Below, one piece after another: positions 48,591 to 59,754 of a stretch of DNA of 64,000 nt. Under the pieces are notes generated by a model. It ran no database searches. It saw only the letters and a list, made by a program, of their open reading frames with translations, and was not told the origin of the DNA. Location: contig MU401480.1 of NCBI GenBank assembly GCA_022579005.1, forward strand, positions 186,001-250,000, read 5' to 3'. The DNA is from Poronia punctata (taxonomy: Eukaryota; Ascomycota; Sordariomycetes; Xylariales; Xylariaceae). Numbering within the stretch: position 1 is the first letter of the stretch; each line of letters starts with the position of its first letter. Position numbers and translations under genes: made by a program.

Positions 48591-49820
48591 CTAGCACTCC
48601 TTTCAGAGAAATGGAATGTGTCGAAGAGTGAGCAGCCAGACGGACCTCTCCCAGTTCGATTGTTTACGTTCTGACCTGTTAAGTGAAAAGACGAACCACA
48701 AGCAGTATAAAGCATCGGTATATCGCTCGCGATGGTTAGGTTTACCAAGGTGTGATACTAAATACATCACTTACCTACTCCCAAGACATCACGCCAGGGC
48801 ACGTTCGCGACGTGTAACACTTCTTGAAACACACTTACTCTACGTCCTCGGCAGCCCGGTCCTAGCATAACATAGCCTACCATTCATCATCAGTTATAAT
48901 TAACCATCGTGATGAAACGGAAGAGTGCAACATGATACCTACATTGTGAAGCTACACAGTCAGGCGACAACTCAAAGACTGAGCGGTAGAGTCGTAAAGG
49001 GGCAACGACACAGGGCAGCTCTGTGTTACATATTATTGTCCTTACTGTATTTCGGGTAGGGCGATACTTGGGACACTGAGTCCCGAGCTGCGTCCACCAT
49101 GGGCCTGTTATGCCGCCAAGGGGAAATTCCAGTTTATGTACTCCAAATCCCATTGTGACGGTATTGCCTCATCGTTGGCAGCAAATGACGAAGATGGAAA
49201 TAGACGGTGTGATGCGTCTGAGGCCTCGATTGAGCCACTCTCGTCATAATTTAGGTTGAATGGAACCGAGGTCTCGCTAGTAGGACTCGGGACTAGGAAT
49301 TTGGGAGTACTGTTCACCATCCACCCCCAAAAAGGGAGAGGCAAGTCTCAATCGTAGTGCGCTGAATAGTTCCGTTGTCAGTAGGACTTATAAAACGTAA
49401 GGCTGAGCTGAGGGGAAAACCGTTTGGGTAGAGACGGTCCGAACGCAAATGGCACAGCAGGATCCCCCCTCCCCCCCATCTCCTGCTGATGTGTTACATT
49501 CACTAAGAATATCATGCAACATCTTGGAGAACTCGAATCAAACGCGTCCTGCATGTCTCCAAAGGCTTGCACCAACGACTTAACCGCCACCAGGGACCTC
49601 CACTTCAAGATGTCTTTATCAGCTCTCAGTCAGTCATAGACTTCTCAGTCAGTCATAGACTCGTGGAAAGAAACCACCCCTTCGCTTCGAGAAAAGAATT
49701 CCCTGAATGATAACATTATAATTCCGGTCATCCCGTATATACCGCCGTTTTGCCGTTCTTCCCTCCAAAGTCAAGTGTTTGTAAAAAGAGAGTCTTCTGG
49801 ATTCGTTGGTCTCCCAATAA
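48591..49820. promoter_or_regulatory. Divergent cluster promoter with a possible regulator relic
   Basis: 1.2 kb between the head-to-head PKS-NRPS and rhodopsin-type genes. The half nearest the synthase shows nothing coding. On the minus strand, about 49611-49378 and 49344-49108, two short frames have protein-like composition (KWRSLVAVKSLVQAFGDM; and an end SQWDLEYINWNFPLAA) that recalls the C-terminus of fungal Zn2Cys6 regulators, but no zinc-cluster motif is present. A 19-bp tandem duplication containing GACTGACTGAG lies at about 49622-49660. The region otherwise serves as promoter for both genes. Confidence 0.4.
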
Positions 49821-51220
49821 ATGGCGGTTTTTTCTGTTGCTGATGCAGCACCTCCCAAGGGGAACGATGACCTGGGACCGCAGCTACAGGGCTATTTTAT
49901 TTTCCTGACGATTTTATCCGTCATCTCGATCCTCCTACGACTGTGGGCGCGTAGCCTTCTCCGCCCACAGTTGGTAGTTCGTAGACGGTTCTGGTGGGAT
50001 GACTGGATAGCCATCATCTCTTTTGTTCGTTTGACCACCCAAGTGCTGTAAATTCTGGTTGACCTTACTTACATAGGTGTAGCCTTTTGTTGTCGGCCAA
50101 CTAATCCTCGCCTTTGTGGCCGTACATCTAGGCCTAGGGCGGCATGTGTGGAATGTGCCGGCAGACAATCTCACCTTGATCTTCAAGTTGATCTACTACG
50201 CCTACATCGTCTATGGGTTCGCCTTGAGTGCGACGAAGGCGTCAGCGTTGCTGTTTTATCGCAGAATATTCGCGTCCGAGGCGAGTCCATCCTGGTTTAA
50301 CTATACTTTATGGATCACGCACGTCTTGAATATCATGTGGCTCGTCGCCTACACCGGCGTGGTCATTTTCCAATGTACGCCCGTGGCCCGATTCTGGGAC
50401 CCGAGTCTCGTCGGAACATGCGTGCAACAGAGCGGGATCTACATCGGTTCTGCCGTCCCTAGCGTCGTCATCGACCTCATAATCCTGCTTATCCCTTTGC
50501 CGCTGCTCTGGAAATTACAGATGAGCCGTGTGCGCAAAATCGGCATAGGTGTCGTGTTCGTATTGGGGTATAGGTAAGATGCAGCGATTGGGAGTTCTGT
50601 CGAAACGTGAAAAGCAGGGCTAATAACAATTACCACTTTTCTAGTGTGGTCGTCATTTCGGTCGGCCGTCTAGTTGCGAATCTCCAAGCACAAGGACTCG
50701 AGGAAGATTTAACCCGTAGGTCCTCTGCCGTCTTCCTATCTCTTCAAAACACTGCTGCACGAGCTGACCGTTTGTTGTACCACAAGACGACGGCGTTTCT
50801 TCGTTCTGGTGGGGTATCTCGGAAGCTCCCGTCACATTGTTCGGTATTTGTGTTCCTGCCATGGTAACGCTCGGACGCCATGTGCAAGCCGAGTACTTTA
50901 GCCCACTAGCAAGCAGGGTCTCGTCTTTCGTGTCTTCTCGGCTCACGTCAAGAGGTCGCAGCATGAACCTCTCGAGAATGTCATCGACTGACAATGGCAG
51001 CAATTACACGTACGAGGGAGAGGGATTAGCCCTCGCCGATTCCAACTATGGCGGTAGCCAGCACAGAATCCTGAACCTGTCGCCGGCACAGGTCCGTTAT
51101 ACCGGGAAGGTCAGCACTGGCCATAACGGGGCTGGCTTCAGCAGCCATGAGCCCCACGAGGCGATTCAAGTGCGTAACGATGTCATGGTGACACGCCAAT
51201 ACAAGGGGGGGAAGCGGTAA
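49821..51220 (+). CDS. Rhodopsin-type (PTH11/SC1-like) integral membrane protein
   Basis: A seven-helix fungal membrane protein of the rhodopsin-domain family often found in metabolite clusters; its role there is unknown. Four exons: 49821-50024, 50083-50573, 50645-50715, 50787-51220; total 399 residues. Clear membrane segments include YFIFLTILSVISILLRLWAR, PFVVGQLILAFVAVH, LIYYAYIVYGFALSA, WITHVLNIMWLVAYTGVVIF and VVIDLIILLIPLPLLWKL. Family marks are RRFWWDDW, GLGRHVWNV, KASALLFYRRIF and QCTPVARFWD, then EAPVTLFGICVPAM. The C-terminal ~110 residues are polar and probably cytosolic. The first intron (donor GTTCGT) and the third (GTAGGT...CAAG) have weak sites and were chosen by frame. It is divergent from the synthase. 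Confidence 0.82.
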
Positions 51221-51445
51221 AAAGTACGAGTAGCACTATTGAGATTTACCTTGGACTGAATGAAATAATACCTGTTACCTATGACCTATCTTGTTAACTT
51301 GAACTTGGCGTCAATTGCGAAATTTCGAATATACGGTTGGCGCGACGTGGTAATAGCGGGGCTTTGCCTAAGTAGCTATCTGACCTAATTAGGCTAGTGT
51401 AATGTGGCCCATTCGTCTCGACTCCAAACTTCCAATTGCCAATAG

Positions 51446-51490
51446 CCAGACACGTCAGACACGCCAGACACGCCAGACACGCCAGACAGA
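51446..51490. repeat. CAGACACGC tandem array (about four units)
   Basis: Four to five head-to-tail units of nine bases with one T variant in the first unit (CAGACACGT). Confidence 0.8.
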
Positions 51491-51708
51491 CGCCCAGTTC
51501 ATAATCGTAATTCTTTCTCTTGCACTTTACTTGACTATATATCCAATTTACAAACTTGAACCGTTGGACATATTATGTTAAATGTAGTGTAGATATGATA
51601 CTAACAACCTGATTTAGGGACTTACTGGACTAACCTTGAGTAAGTAAACGACTGTGATTGCAAATGTCTAAAATACACAGAGCTGTTGAAACTTGAAAGC
51701 TTGTCTCT

Positions 51709-51742
51709 AAACCCAAAACCCAAAACCCAAAACCCAAAACCC
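51709..51742. repeat. CCCAAAA tandem array
   Basis: Four to five units of a seven-base AAAACCC repeat, near the 3' end of the 2-oxoglutarate oxygenase gene. It resembles a telomere-like motif in composition only; fungal telomeres are TTAGGG. Confidence 0.8.
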
Positions 51743-51760
51743 ACACGGCCAGATAGGTAG

Positions 51761-52803
51761 CTAAACCACCCCGGCATCTGCCATGTAAACTTCTCTTTTC
51801 AGAGAATATTGCCTTTCAAACCGCTTCACAAGGAGCTTCCCGACGGTCTCTTCGCTTGGGTCGTGCGGATTGAATGGGTTCGTCGCTCCGACATCCCCAT
51901 GCCAGAACATAGCGCACGAGAGTCGTTCCTGCTCCGACTTGTTAATGACGCGGTGTCTGGCGCTCTTATACCGTCCCTGGGACCACCTCTGCACCATGTC
52001 GCCGCAGTTTATAACTAAGACATCCTCTGTAGCCGGCACCGACAGCCACGACGTTGTGGCCTCATCCCAGACTTCGAGGCCCTCCCTGCCCGGCTGTTGG
52101 AGCAGGACAGTAATCCCCCCGAAGTCGGTATGGGCACCGATCCCGAATTGGTCCGGGAGCGTTGTACTCTGCGGCGGGTAACGGATCATCTTCATCGGCA
52201 CTATGGGCCGCTGTGAGAAAGCACTTAACAAATCTGCCGACGACCCAAGACCCTGTAGTAGGATCCCCCACAGTGTCCGCGCTAATCGCTCTGAATGGCC
52301 ATAATACTCCCATACCGGCGCTCGGAAATGTTTGTCCGGTAGGTCTGGCCAAACATTGGGACCATAAAAGCCAGGCGGTTCGATGGTTGGGTCATCACGT
52401 CCTATATAGAAACACTGGACGAGGTCAGTACTGATGACTACGCATGCGAAGCCGGACCACCGAGGACCAGCCATCATCGTCGATCCTCACTCACCTCTTT
52501 CGCGTCAGGCAAGGCATCCCCTTCTCGAAGTGACATTCCAGACGCCTCGTATCCGCGACGGCAGGGATTTTGGAGAAAGGACAGCTTCAACTTCTCATCA
52601 ACTGGTAAACTGAAGAAGGCACCGAGACTTTGGAATAGTTTTCTTTGCGCCTCTAAAGGCACACCGTGGCACTTGATCTGGAAGAAGCCATAACGCCGGC
52701 ATGCATCACACACTTGTGTCACAACTTGCTCCTTGGACTCTGCGCTTTCCGGGTGCATATACCCGCTGAGATCAATGATAGGTAGCGATGGTCGTTCAGC
52801 CAT
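51761..52803 (-). CDS. 2-oxoglutarate/Fe(II)-dependent oxygenase
   Basis: Isopenicillin-N-synthase-like oxygenase that would hydroxylate, desaturate or cyclise the cluster product using iron, 2-oxoglutarate and oxygen. Two exons on the minus strand, 52803-52495 and 52414-51761, with an 80-bp GTGAGT...CCAG intron; total 320 residues, the family's normal length. The N-terminal DIOX_N part starts LPIIDLSGY and includes FFQIKCHGVP; after the junction comes FYIGRDDP. The iron ligands are visible: His and Asp in GAHTDFGG and the distal His in ARHRVIN; the 2-oxoglutarate Arg is in RLSCAMFW. All key residues are present. It lies next to, and convergent with, the rhodopsin-type gene. Substrate is unknown. 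Confidence 0.92.
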
Positions 52804-53501
52804 TATCCTACAAAGCTGGATTGCTCGAGATACGGGGATAAGGGTTGAGCTGGGTACGTGATTGACATGTCCTCGAACTCACAGTGATCATTACTATGGA
52901 TTCCGTATATGTAGGTACCTAACGGCAGGACCGCTAGAAACTGACCTGCATTCAGGGCCTGCTAGGAAGGCCAATCAAAGACATATGACGAACTCGCTTG
53001 ATCGTGTTCATAACTTACTTGGTTCTCACAGGCAACGAGGATTCAAGACAAATCCGGAATATGCAGCCCCCACGATACGGTTGCGCCACACTGCAACGCG
53101 GGACGTCAACCCGTAAGGCAACCAGTAATCTGCAGGTTTTTTTTGAATTTGCCAAATCCTGACTTGTTGGTACTAATATTAGATTCACCTTTCTTTTCCG
53201 ACGTTGCATTAGGTGTTGATATGTTAAGGTGTTCAAACTGGATATCTGGTTGACGACCCAGGCCTGAAGATCTTACCTCCGCGGGTCCTCGGGCCTGGCC
53301 CTACACACCCCCTTGGCCGCCCCGGGCCGCCCCAGGGCCCAGAATACCAGGTACTTATGATACCTGCCTGGTGTATAAAACCGTACAAGACGTTGCATCA
53401 CAAAAACGCTCGCTAGTGCACCCTGATATGCAACATGCGATCGCGTCAAGCATGCTCCGGCACAAACCAGTCAATACAGTCAGACCTCTACTATAGTTAT
53501 C
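52804..53501. promoter_or_regulatory. Divergent promoter between the oxygenase and FAD monooxygenase genes
   Basis: 698 bp between two head-to-head start codons. Most of it is ordinary, but 53278-53344 is an abrupt GC-rich block with runs of C and G (GGCCGCCCCGGGCCGCCCC) that stands out from its surroundings. A TATA-like GTGTATAAAACC follows at about 53371-53382, suited to the monooxygenase start 120 bp on. Confidence 0.6.
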
Positions 53502-54962
53502 ATGCATGTTCTCATTGTTGGAGCTGGCGTTGGCGGACTAAGTCTTGCTCAATGCCTCCGACGGCAGGGCATCCCCTTTACGATATTTGAGCGGGATGTT
53601 GATGAGCATTCACGATTTCAAGGATGGGCCGTAGCTCTTTACGGGTATGTGCAACGACGTGTTGGTACTATGGAAGGTGACTGACGTACTCATCTTGCCA
53701 TAGTGTTATAATCGACGAGATGACCTCGTCGTTCCCATCCGACTTACCGGACTTCAGGGACTCGACAAGTCATCTAGCACCGCTTTCTCTGCCCTCCCAG
53801 ATATGTATGTACTACTCTGGGAAGGAGGGCAGAATTGGCTTCGAGGTAGGTCACCCGGGACGCTCCTAGTAGACTGCGTATCTCATCTGAGCCGCCTGGG
53901 CGTGTTAGGATTCCTCCGAGTTTCCAATCGTTCGTGCAGAGCGAATGCGTTTGCGCTCCTGGTTGGCACGTAATCTTCACATCCAATGGGGAAAGCGAGC
54001 TACCAGGGTTGAGCATTCCCACGAGGGCGTCGAGGTACACTTCGATGACGGCACTAGCGCTAAGGGCGATATCCTTGTCGGCGCAGATGGAGTTCACAGT
54101 ATTGGTGAGCAGTCCATCACAATGCGATTCTCTTCCCATAACAGTTCCCTTTTTTTTCCCTGAGCTGACCTTGTGTCTAGTCAAAAAGCATCTGCTGCAA
54201 CATGCTGTATCATCGGGCCTCAATCTAGTACCCCTAGCCACTATAGTTGGGGAGCTGACCCTTTCAGGGGATGCTTTCAAACGGCAACTGGCTTTGGGTC
54301 ATAGCGGATACATGTACATGAGCCAGGAATTGGGCTTTTGGAGCTTCTGTGGGCTCCATCGCGTCCTGGAGGACGGAGTATCGGGGCGATTTTACTGGAT
54401 GTTCCTCCAGCAGGATAGCGGCGTATCCGACCAAGACCACTGGCTTCAGACGGCTAGCCAACAGAAAAAGTTGGGCTACGTATTGAGATTGACTGCCCAG
54501 CTGCCAGATAGGTTTCGCGAGATTTTTGAGCTGACCCCTGTGTCAGGTATAAGAGAAGAGGCACACGTGTGGCGCGACTTCGACCTCAGCAAGGTCGACG
54601 TCCCGGCGGGTCGAATTGTGTTATTGGGCGACGCAGCTCATACCATGGTACCATTTCGTGGCGGGGGTGCCCTTCATGCTATTCTCGACGCTTTGAAGCT
54701 GTCAAAGTTGCTCGGTCGATTGCGTGAAAGCCGTGTCGAGGGCGATATATCTTTAGCGAACATTACAGCTGCTGTAGCTGAATATAATGCTGAGATGATC
54801 GCGAGGAGCTCGCGGGCTGTGCAGGATGCGAGGAATCTGCAGCCCATCTCCACGAGAGGTGACGAAGACTCTCTCCAGCTACCTCCAGGGGCCAAAGTAC
54901 TGCCTGAAAGGGATATTGTTTTGGATATTGTACCGCGGCAGCTTCACGTTGGGGGAAATTGA
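53502..54962 (+). CDS. FAD-dependent monooxygenase
   Basis: Flavin hydroxylase or epoxidase of the PHBH fold, likely a tailoring enzyme for the PKS-NRPS product. Four exons: 53502-53644, 53704-53845, 53909-54104, 54181-54962; all GT-AG, phases close to 420 residues. FAD-binding GAGVGGLSLAQ is at residues 7-17; the DG motif is GADGVH; the second FAD motif is LLGDAAHTMVPFRGGG. The middle holds the substrate-side strands (GFWSFCGLH, FYWMFL). There is no membrane anchor or signal peptide, so it is probably cytosolic. The family normally runs 400-450 residues. The first exon start is the only ATG giving the complete nucleotide-binding fold. No damage is seen. Confidence 0.9.
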
Positions 54963-55137
54963 GATCGGTGATGCTCGAGGTGGGACGTGGCAAATTGGGA
55001 TTTTGTAACCAACCAAAGCAAATTTACAAACTTTCCAATACTCATTACTACTGGTAGTACAGTAAATGGATTCACAACTTCTCATGGGTAACAAAAATGT
55101 CCAATTTACGTCTCCCGGCTCGCGCCTTGACATGGAT

Positions 55138-56305
55138 CTATGCTACAGAAGCCACCAACTTATACCCAGAAGGTGTCCCCATCCTCATCATCTCTAGTCC
55201 CTTCAAAACTCCATGCCAACCCCCCTCCACAATCTCAACAGGATGCGGCAACAATCGCCCCCTCTCCAACAGGCCCTGGACCTTCCGGAAGACTCTCGCA
55301 CCTAATATACGGTGCTGCGGTCTCGCCTCGCGGCCATACTCGCCGTGCAGTCTCACTTCCTCTCCGAAGATGGTCAGCCCCATGATCCACGACGGCTCGA
55401 TCGTGAGCGGTCTAGTCAGCGCCACAGCCTTCTGGAAGGGTTCCAGCGCAACGTAGCGCCCGCCGGCGCGACCCATGGCGTCGTAGCAGAGACGCGTCGT
55501 CTCGGCCGTGGTCACGCAGTCTAGGGCGAGGGATAGCTCGTCCGAGGTGTACGAGCGGATAGCCGAGGCCGTGGCGGGATCATGGTAGTCGAATACCTTT
55601 TCGGCACCAAAGCGTAGGGCTAGCGGCATGTTGGGCGCCGACGTCGTCGTGAGGGGACGGTATCCCGCGCTGTTGGGTTTTTGTTTGTTACATATACACA
55701 GACAGAGGGGTTTTACTTGGGGAGTGAGGATATATGCATTATTACGGTATTACCTACCTTCTTAACAATTGCATAGCCCTGGTCCCGCTAGCCGTACTTC
55801 CCCCAACAACGAGAACAAATTTTTCTTCATCTTCCCTCTCTCCTTCCGCACCACAGTCCCTCTCCAGTCGACTCAGTGGAATCCCCAACCCCTCTTCCTC
55901 GTCAAAAACCGCCAACGCCGCCGTCGCAACCCCGATCCCCAACCCAGCGCCTTTCTCGAAACTGACGTGTCCCGGTAATTTGAGAACCAGATCGGCGCGT
56001 GCGACGACGTACTGCGCGAAGGCGCCACTCGGCACTGGGCCCGCAACTCGGTCCCCCACCTCTATGTCCATGTCTCGGACGTCGGCTCCGAGCGCCACGA
56101 CGGTCCCCGCAAAGTCATGCCCTTGGATCGAGCTGCCTGTGGCGGAGTCATCGTCGTTGTAAACGTCCAGTAGCTTCACGTCAATAGGGTTTATCGCTAC
56201 CGCTATCGTCTTCACTAAGATCGAGTCGGGTCGAAGATGGGGCATGCTCGCGGCATTGTCGATGGCGACTGCGCCGGGTCCGCGGGCGACGATGGCCGTC
56301 TGCAT
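55138..56305 (-). CDS. Stand-alone trans-acting enoyl reductase (LovC/ApdC type)
   Basis: Medium-chain reductase that works in trans on the growing chain of a PKS lacking its own ER. Two exons on the minus strand, 56305-55758 and 55669-55138, with an 88-bp GTAGGT...ACAG intron; total 359 residues, as usual for LovC-like proteins. The N-terminal GroES-like part has INPIDVKLLD and GHDFAGTVVALG; the Rossmann fold has VLVVGGSTASGTRAMQLLR, and the second exon continues with the family's TTTSAPNM and LRFGAEKVFDYHDP. There is no zinc site, as expected. The synthase next to it has a degenerate ER, so the pairing is strongly implied, in the manner of LovB/LovC, ApdA/ApdC and TenS/TenC. Confidence 0.92.
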
Positions 56306-57139
56306 CGTTTGAATGATTAATTTTTATATTTTATTTTGGTTTGTTTTCACAGATCACAACTTCACATGCATCCTTGCCCTTGGAGATCTAAAATCACGAC
56401 TGAATAATTCTGGATGCAACAGGACAGTGAGTGTAAGTCTGAAACCCCGTTTATTACGGAGTGATAGATATCACCGTAAACAAAACGAAAACTTAGCCGT
56501 CAGAATATTACAGGTTCCGTATTAATTACTCGCTCCTAGCCAAACTGATGCAACCCGATAGAATACGACACAATAGAATACGACGCGAGATACGACATGA
56601 CCTATTGAAAGTCCTGCAGCGAAGGAAGACTAGGACGTGTGATAAGCCTTTGCTCCAAATTACCCAAAATAGCGGCCGAAGAGGTTGGTGGGATGGGGAG
56701 AAGATGGGTAGCAGTGTCAAAGCGAGCCTGCGGCGCAGTCACCCCCGGATGTTCCGTAAGTTGCAATTATCATGTTTGTCTGATAACAGCTTGAGTAGGT
56801 GGTATTTCATACGTCAATGGCGCAAGCAAGGCTGGACGCTCTATGTAACGTCGGCCTGAGCTTTGGAGTGCTTTCCAATCTGGATTCTGGTGTTACCGCC
56901 CTGACCTATGATTGGTTCGCCAGGCTCAAAAAGGGATTTGCGGTCGCCTCCATTGTCTGCTGTTCTGAAGTAGAGAAGTCAACTCACCTACTCGTACATG
57001 CCTTGTACGCGTATACGAACCGACATTAAAAAAAAAGCCACCTCGTCACTTATAACGCCGAAACTTTACACACTTAGTCTCGTATTTGGAGCGTATCTTC
57101 CTTCTCATCTTACCCGTTTGTTTCCCGAGAGGGGTAGGG
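56306..57139. promoter_or_regulatory. Divergent promoter between trans-ER and Gfo/Idh/MocA genes
   Basis: 834 bp between head-to-head starts. Frames within it (for example 56548-56859 on the plus strand) have no protein-like features. One octamer is at 56989. Confidence 0.5.
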
Positions 57140-58564
57140 ATGGGGTCCACCATCAGCCGTCTCGTCTATGCGTTTAACCCGCCCGGGGTGCCTAAAGCTG
57201 AAGGGGAGCGAGTTCTTCGGTTTGGCATCTTGGGAGCTGCCGATATCGCGTAAGTATGCTCCTGCTATTATATAAGTCGGGTCGCGTGCGGGATCGTGAT
57301 TACAGCTGTATTTCGTATTGACCTGGGAATATAAAAGTCCGTTAGCCCTGGTCGTCCCAGCCAAGTGTCATCCCGAGGTGGTTGTCCAAGCCATAGCGGC
57401 GCGTGACCGTCGAAGAGCCGAGGCGTTCGCAAAGAAGCATGGCATTCCGGACGTCAAGGATACATACCAAGGCAAGCAAGTTCAATACTGTATTTCTGAT
57501 GGACTCTTTCTAATAACGATGGGACATACCTAGATGTTATCGACGATCCAAATATTGACTGTATATTTATTCCGCTCGCAAACTCACTCCATTTGGAGTG
57601 GAGCATACGAGCCATCCGCGCAGGAAAGCATGTTCTTCTAGAAAAGCCATCTGTAACCAATGCTACCGAGGCCGAGATTCTCTTTAATCTTCCCGAGTTG
57701 GCCATGGACAGCCCAAACGCTCCGGTGCTTCTGGAAGCATTTCACAACCGATTCCATCCAGCTTGGGCTCTGTTTCTCTCCCTCATCCAACCGGAACATG
57801 TAGCTCATGTAGCGACTCGTTCTATGATATCCTGGTGGTATACGTCCGAAAAGGACATATACTTCAACTATGCGCTGGGAGGCGGCACCATAATGCAGAT
57901 GGGAACCTACAATTTCGCCCTACTCCGCGCCGTCTTCAACACCCCACCGGAGGAATGTCTGAGCTGCCAAGTTACGCCTACGAAATTTGGCGTCGAGAAC
58001 GCTGATAAGATTGACGATGCGTTTCGAGCCAAGTTCCGTTTTCCGAATGGTGGAATTGGTGAGGCAGAAAGTACTCTTAGGGGTCCTACCATCTGGACTC
58101 CCTCGAGCGCGACAGTGACGCATAGAGAGGTTGTCGTCGTGCCCAACGAGAAGCTCCCAGACTCGCAACAGCTATTTCGGACGCGCGAGGTCACGTTCCA
58201 TGGATTCGTCCAAGCTGTGATTTGGCACCGGATAGATGTGAAGGATACTTTTCGTATCCGGAAGACAGACGACGGGAGCGTGGTCAAGACGTGGACGGAG
58301 AAGTCGTCACGGACATCTTATAGTTTCCGAGAGGCCGGTGGTGTGTTTTCTGACCGGCCTGGAGAGTCGTTTTGGATGTCGTATAGGTACCAGTTAGAGC
58401 AATTCGTCAACAGAGTCAAAGGGAGAGATACGCAGTATTGGGTTGATCCGGAGGATTCTATCCAGCAGATGAAAATGATTGACTTGGCTTATGAAAAGAG
58501 CGGGTTGGGAAAGAGGATGACGGGTAGTTATAAGCCTACTGTTAACAGCCTAGGAGAGACTTGA
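57140..58564 (+). CDS. Gfo/Idh/MocA-family oxidoreductase
   Basis: NAD(P)-dependent dehydrogenase or reductase of the glucose-fructose oxidoreductase / dihydrodiol dehydrogenase group. Three exons: 57140-57249, 57338-57471, 57534-58564; total 424 residues. The Rossmann entry is RFGILGAADIA; the family's EKP motif is in LLEKPSVTNA, and the second half starts with FHNRFHPAW and GGGTIMQMGTYNF. The second intron appears to use a GC donor (GCAAGC) with a CTAG acceptor; only that choice keeps the frame and gives TYQDVIDDP, the expected junction. It could be a late tailoring enzyme of the cluster or simply its neighbour; nothing in the sequence settles this. Confidence 0.85.
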
Positions 58565-58739
58565 TATTAGGGTAGGTCCTCTTGATAGGGGGTGATGGCT
58601 GCCGTTTTGGTGAGGATTTCATAGTTAATATATGTTTTGGTATGGATATGGGATGAGAGCTTTGTCTTTCTATATGTATATGTAGGTGAGACCAAAATAC
58701 CGTTAACCTAGGTTGGTATTTTGGGCCTCCTTTGATAAA

Positions 58740-59754
58740 TTATATTGTGTGTCCCTTGATTAGCGACTCCGACTTGCCACGCTTGAATACCCTCCGAATC
58801 GTCGTGGTTATCGATCCCATATATTTGCTGTGGCGTTTCTGTTTCCGTTTGCGTTGGTCGGGTCCCTTTTTCGGAGATACCTTGTCACCATGCTCGGCTT
58901 GGCCGTCCGTTACCGGTATACTAGGGACGGAATTCTCAGCATATACGTTGTTTTCTTTAGGCTGATGATCATCGCACTGGTCGGAATTTTCTCCTTCTCC
59001 GCTCTCCGGCGCCTTTTCGACCGAACTGCGAGACGCACCTCTCACCGCAGAATCAGATTCTGCCGAGCTCCATGCGCCGGAAGCGGTACTCGCCGAATCT
59101 TGTCCTCGTTGTTCATAAACAATCGGTTGCAACTCTGCGGCCGACCCCTCGACTCTCGGTGCCGGGGTGATGTCGGCCATCCATATATCCAAGAGTTTCG
59201 GGCTGTTGTTGTTCAACGTCGTCATCCATGGGTCCGAGTAGGCTTTGGTTGCCGACGGTCTCTCGGAGGGGTCGAAAGTCATGAGACTACCGATGAATTT
59301 CTTGGCTGGTTCACTGGCGCCGACGGTATCGAGAGTGAGAGGTTCTTGTGGGAGGTTCTGTAGATCCGAGACGGATTTGAATGGCGGTGTGCCGGTAAGG
59401 AGGAAGAAGAGGATTTCTCCCAGACACCATATATCGCAAGGTAGAGGGTCGATGGTGGTGGTGGTGGGATCCGATGCAATGTCTTTGATTTGTTCGGGGG
59501 CAGCGAAGCCGGGTATTTCTTTGAGTGGCACGGACGTCTTCCCGGGATGGAGTTGTTGGCTGAGTCCGATATTGCAGATCTTGATGTGCCAATGAGGATT
59601 ATCTGGGGGCATCTTTTTCACTAGGATGTTCTGGGGTGTGTGATTTATGTTAGGATATACTCTCATGGGCACTGAAAAAATATCAGAATCATTTAAGCTT
59701 ACTCGTACTTACCGCAGGCTCTAGATGGAGATGGTCGAACCCGTTTTCAAGCAT
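58740..59754 (-). pseudogene. Truncated, degenerate duplicate of the neighbouring protein kinase
   Basis: Resembles the C-lobe of the kinase at 60224 but lacks the whole N-lobe. A frame of 297 codons (59630-58740) and a possible 14-codon first exon (59754-59713) can be joined across GTAAGT...CCAG. Where the neighbour has AHCDLKPG, this copy has DHLHLEPA, so the catalytic Asp and Lys are gone; the metal-binding site reads CNIGLS instead of CDMGLS. The shared parts are NILVKKMPP, HWHIKICNIGLS, DIWCLGEILFFLLTG and SERPSATKAYSDPWMT. It has an extra acidic then strongly basic C-terminal tail (KRKQKRHSK, RRVFKRGKS) not found in the neighbour. It may be a dead duplicate or an expressed pseudokinase fragment; the long intact frame keeps the second option open. 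Confidence 0.65.

Larger units (their letters stand above)
51221..51760. other. Intergenic with two short tandem arrays
   Basis: Spacer between convergent genes. It holds an octamer (51225), a CAGACACGC array (51446-51490) and a CCCAAAA array (51709-51742). No coding exon is supported. Confidence 0.55.

Noticed and set aside
51709..51742. CCCAAAA array as a telomere remnant
   Set aside because: Unit is not the TTAGGG of filamentous fungi, the array is very short and lies beside a normal gene.
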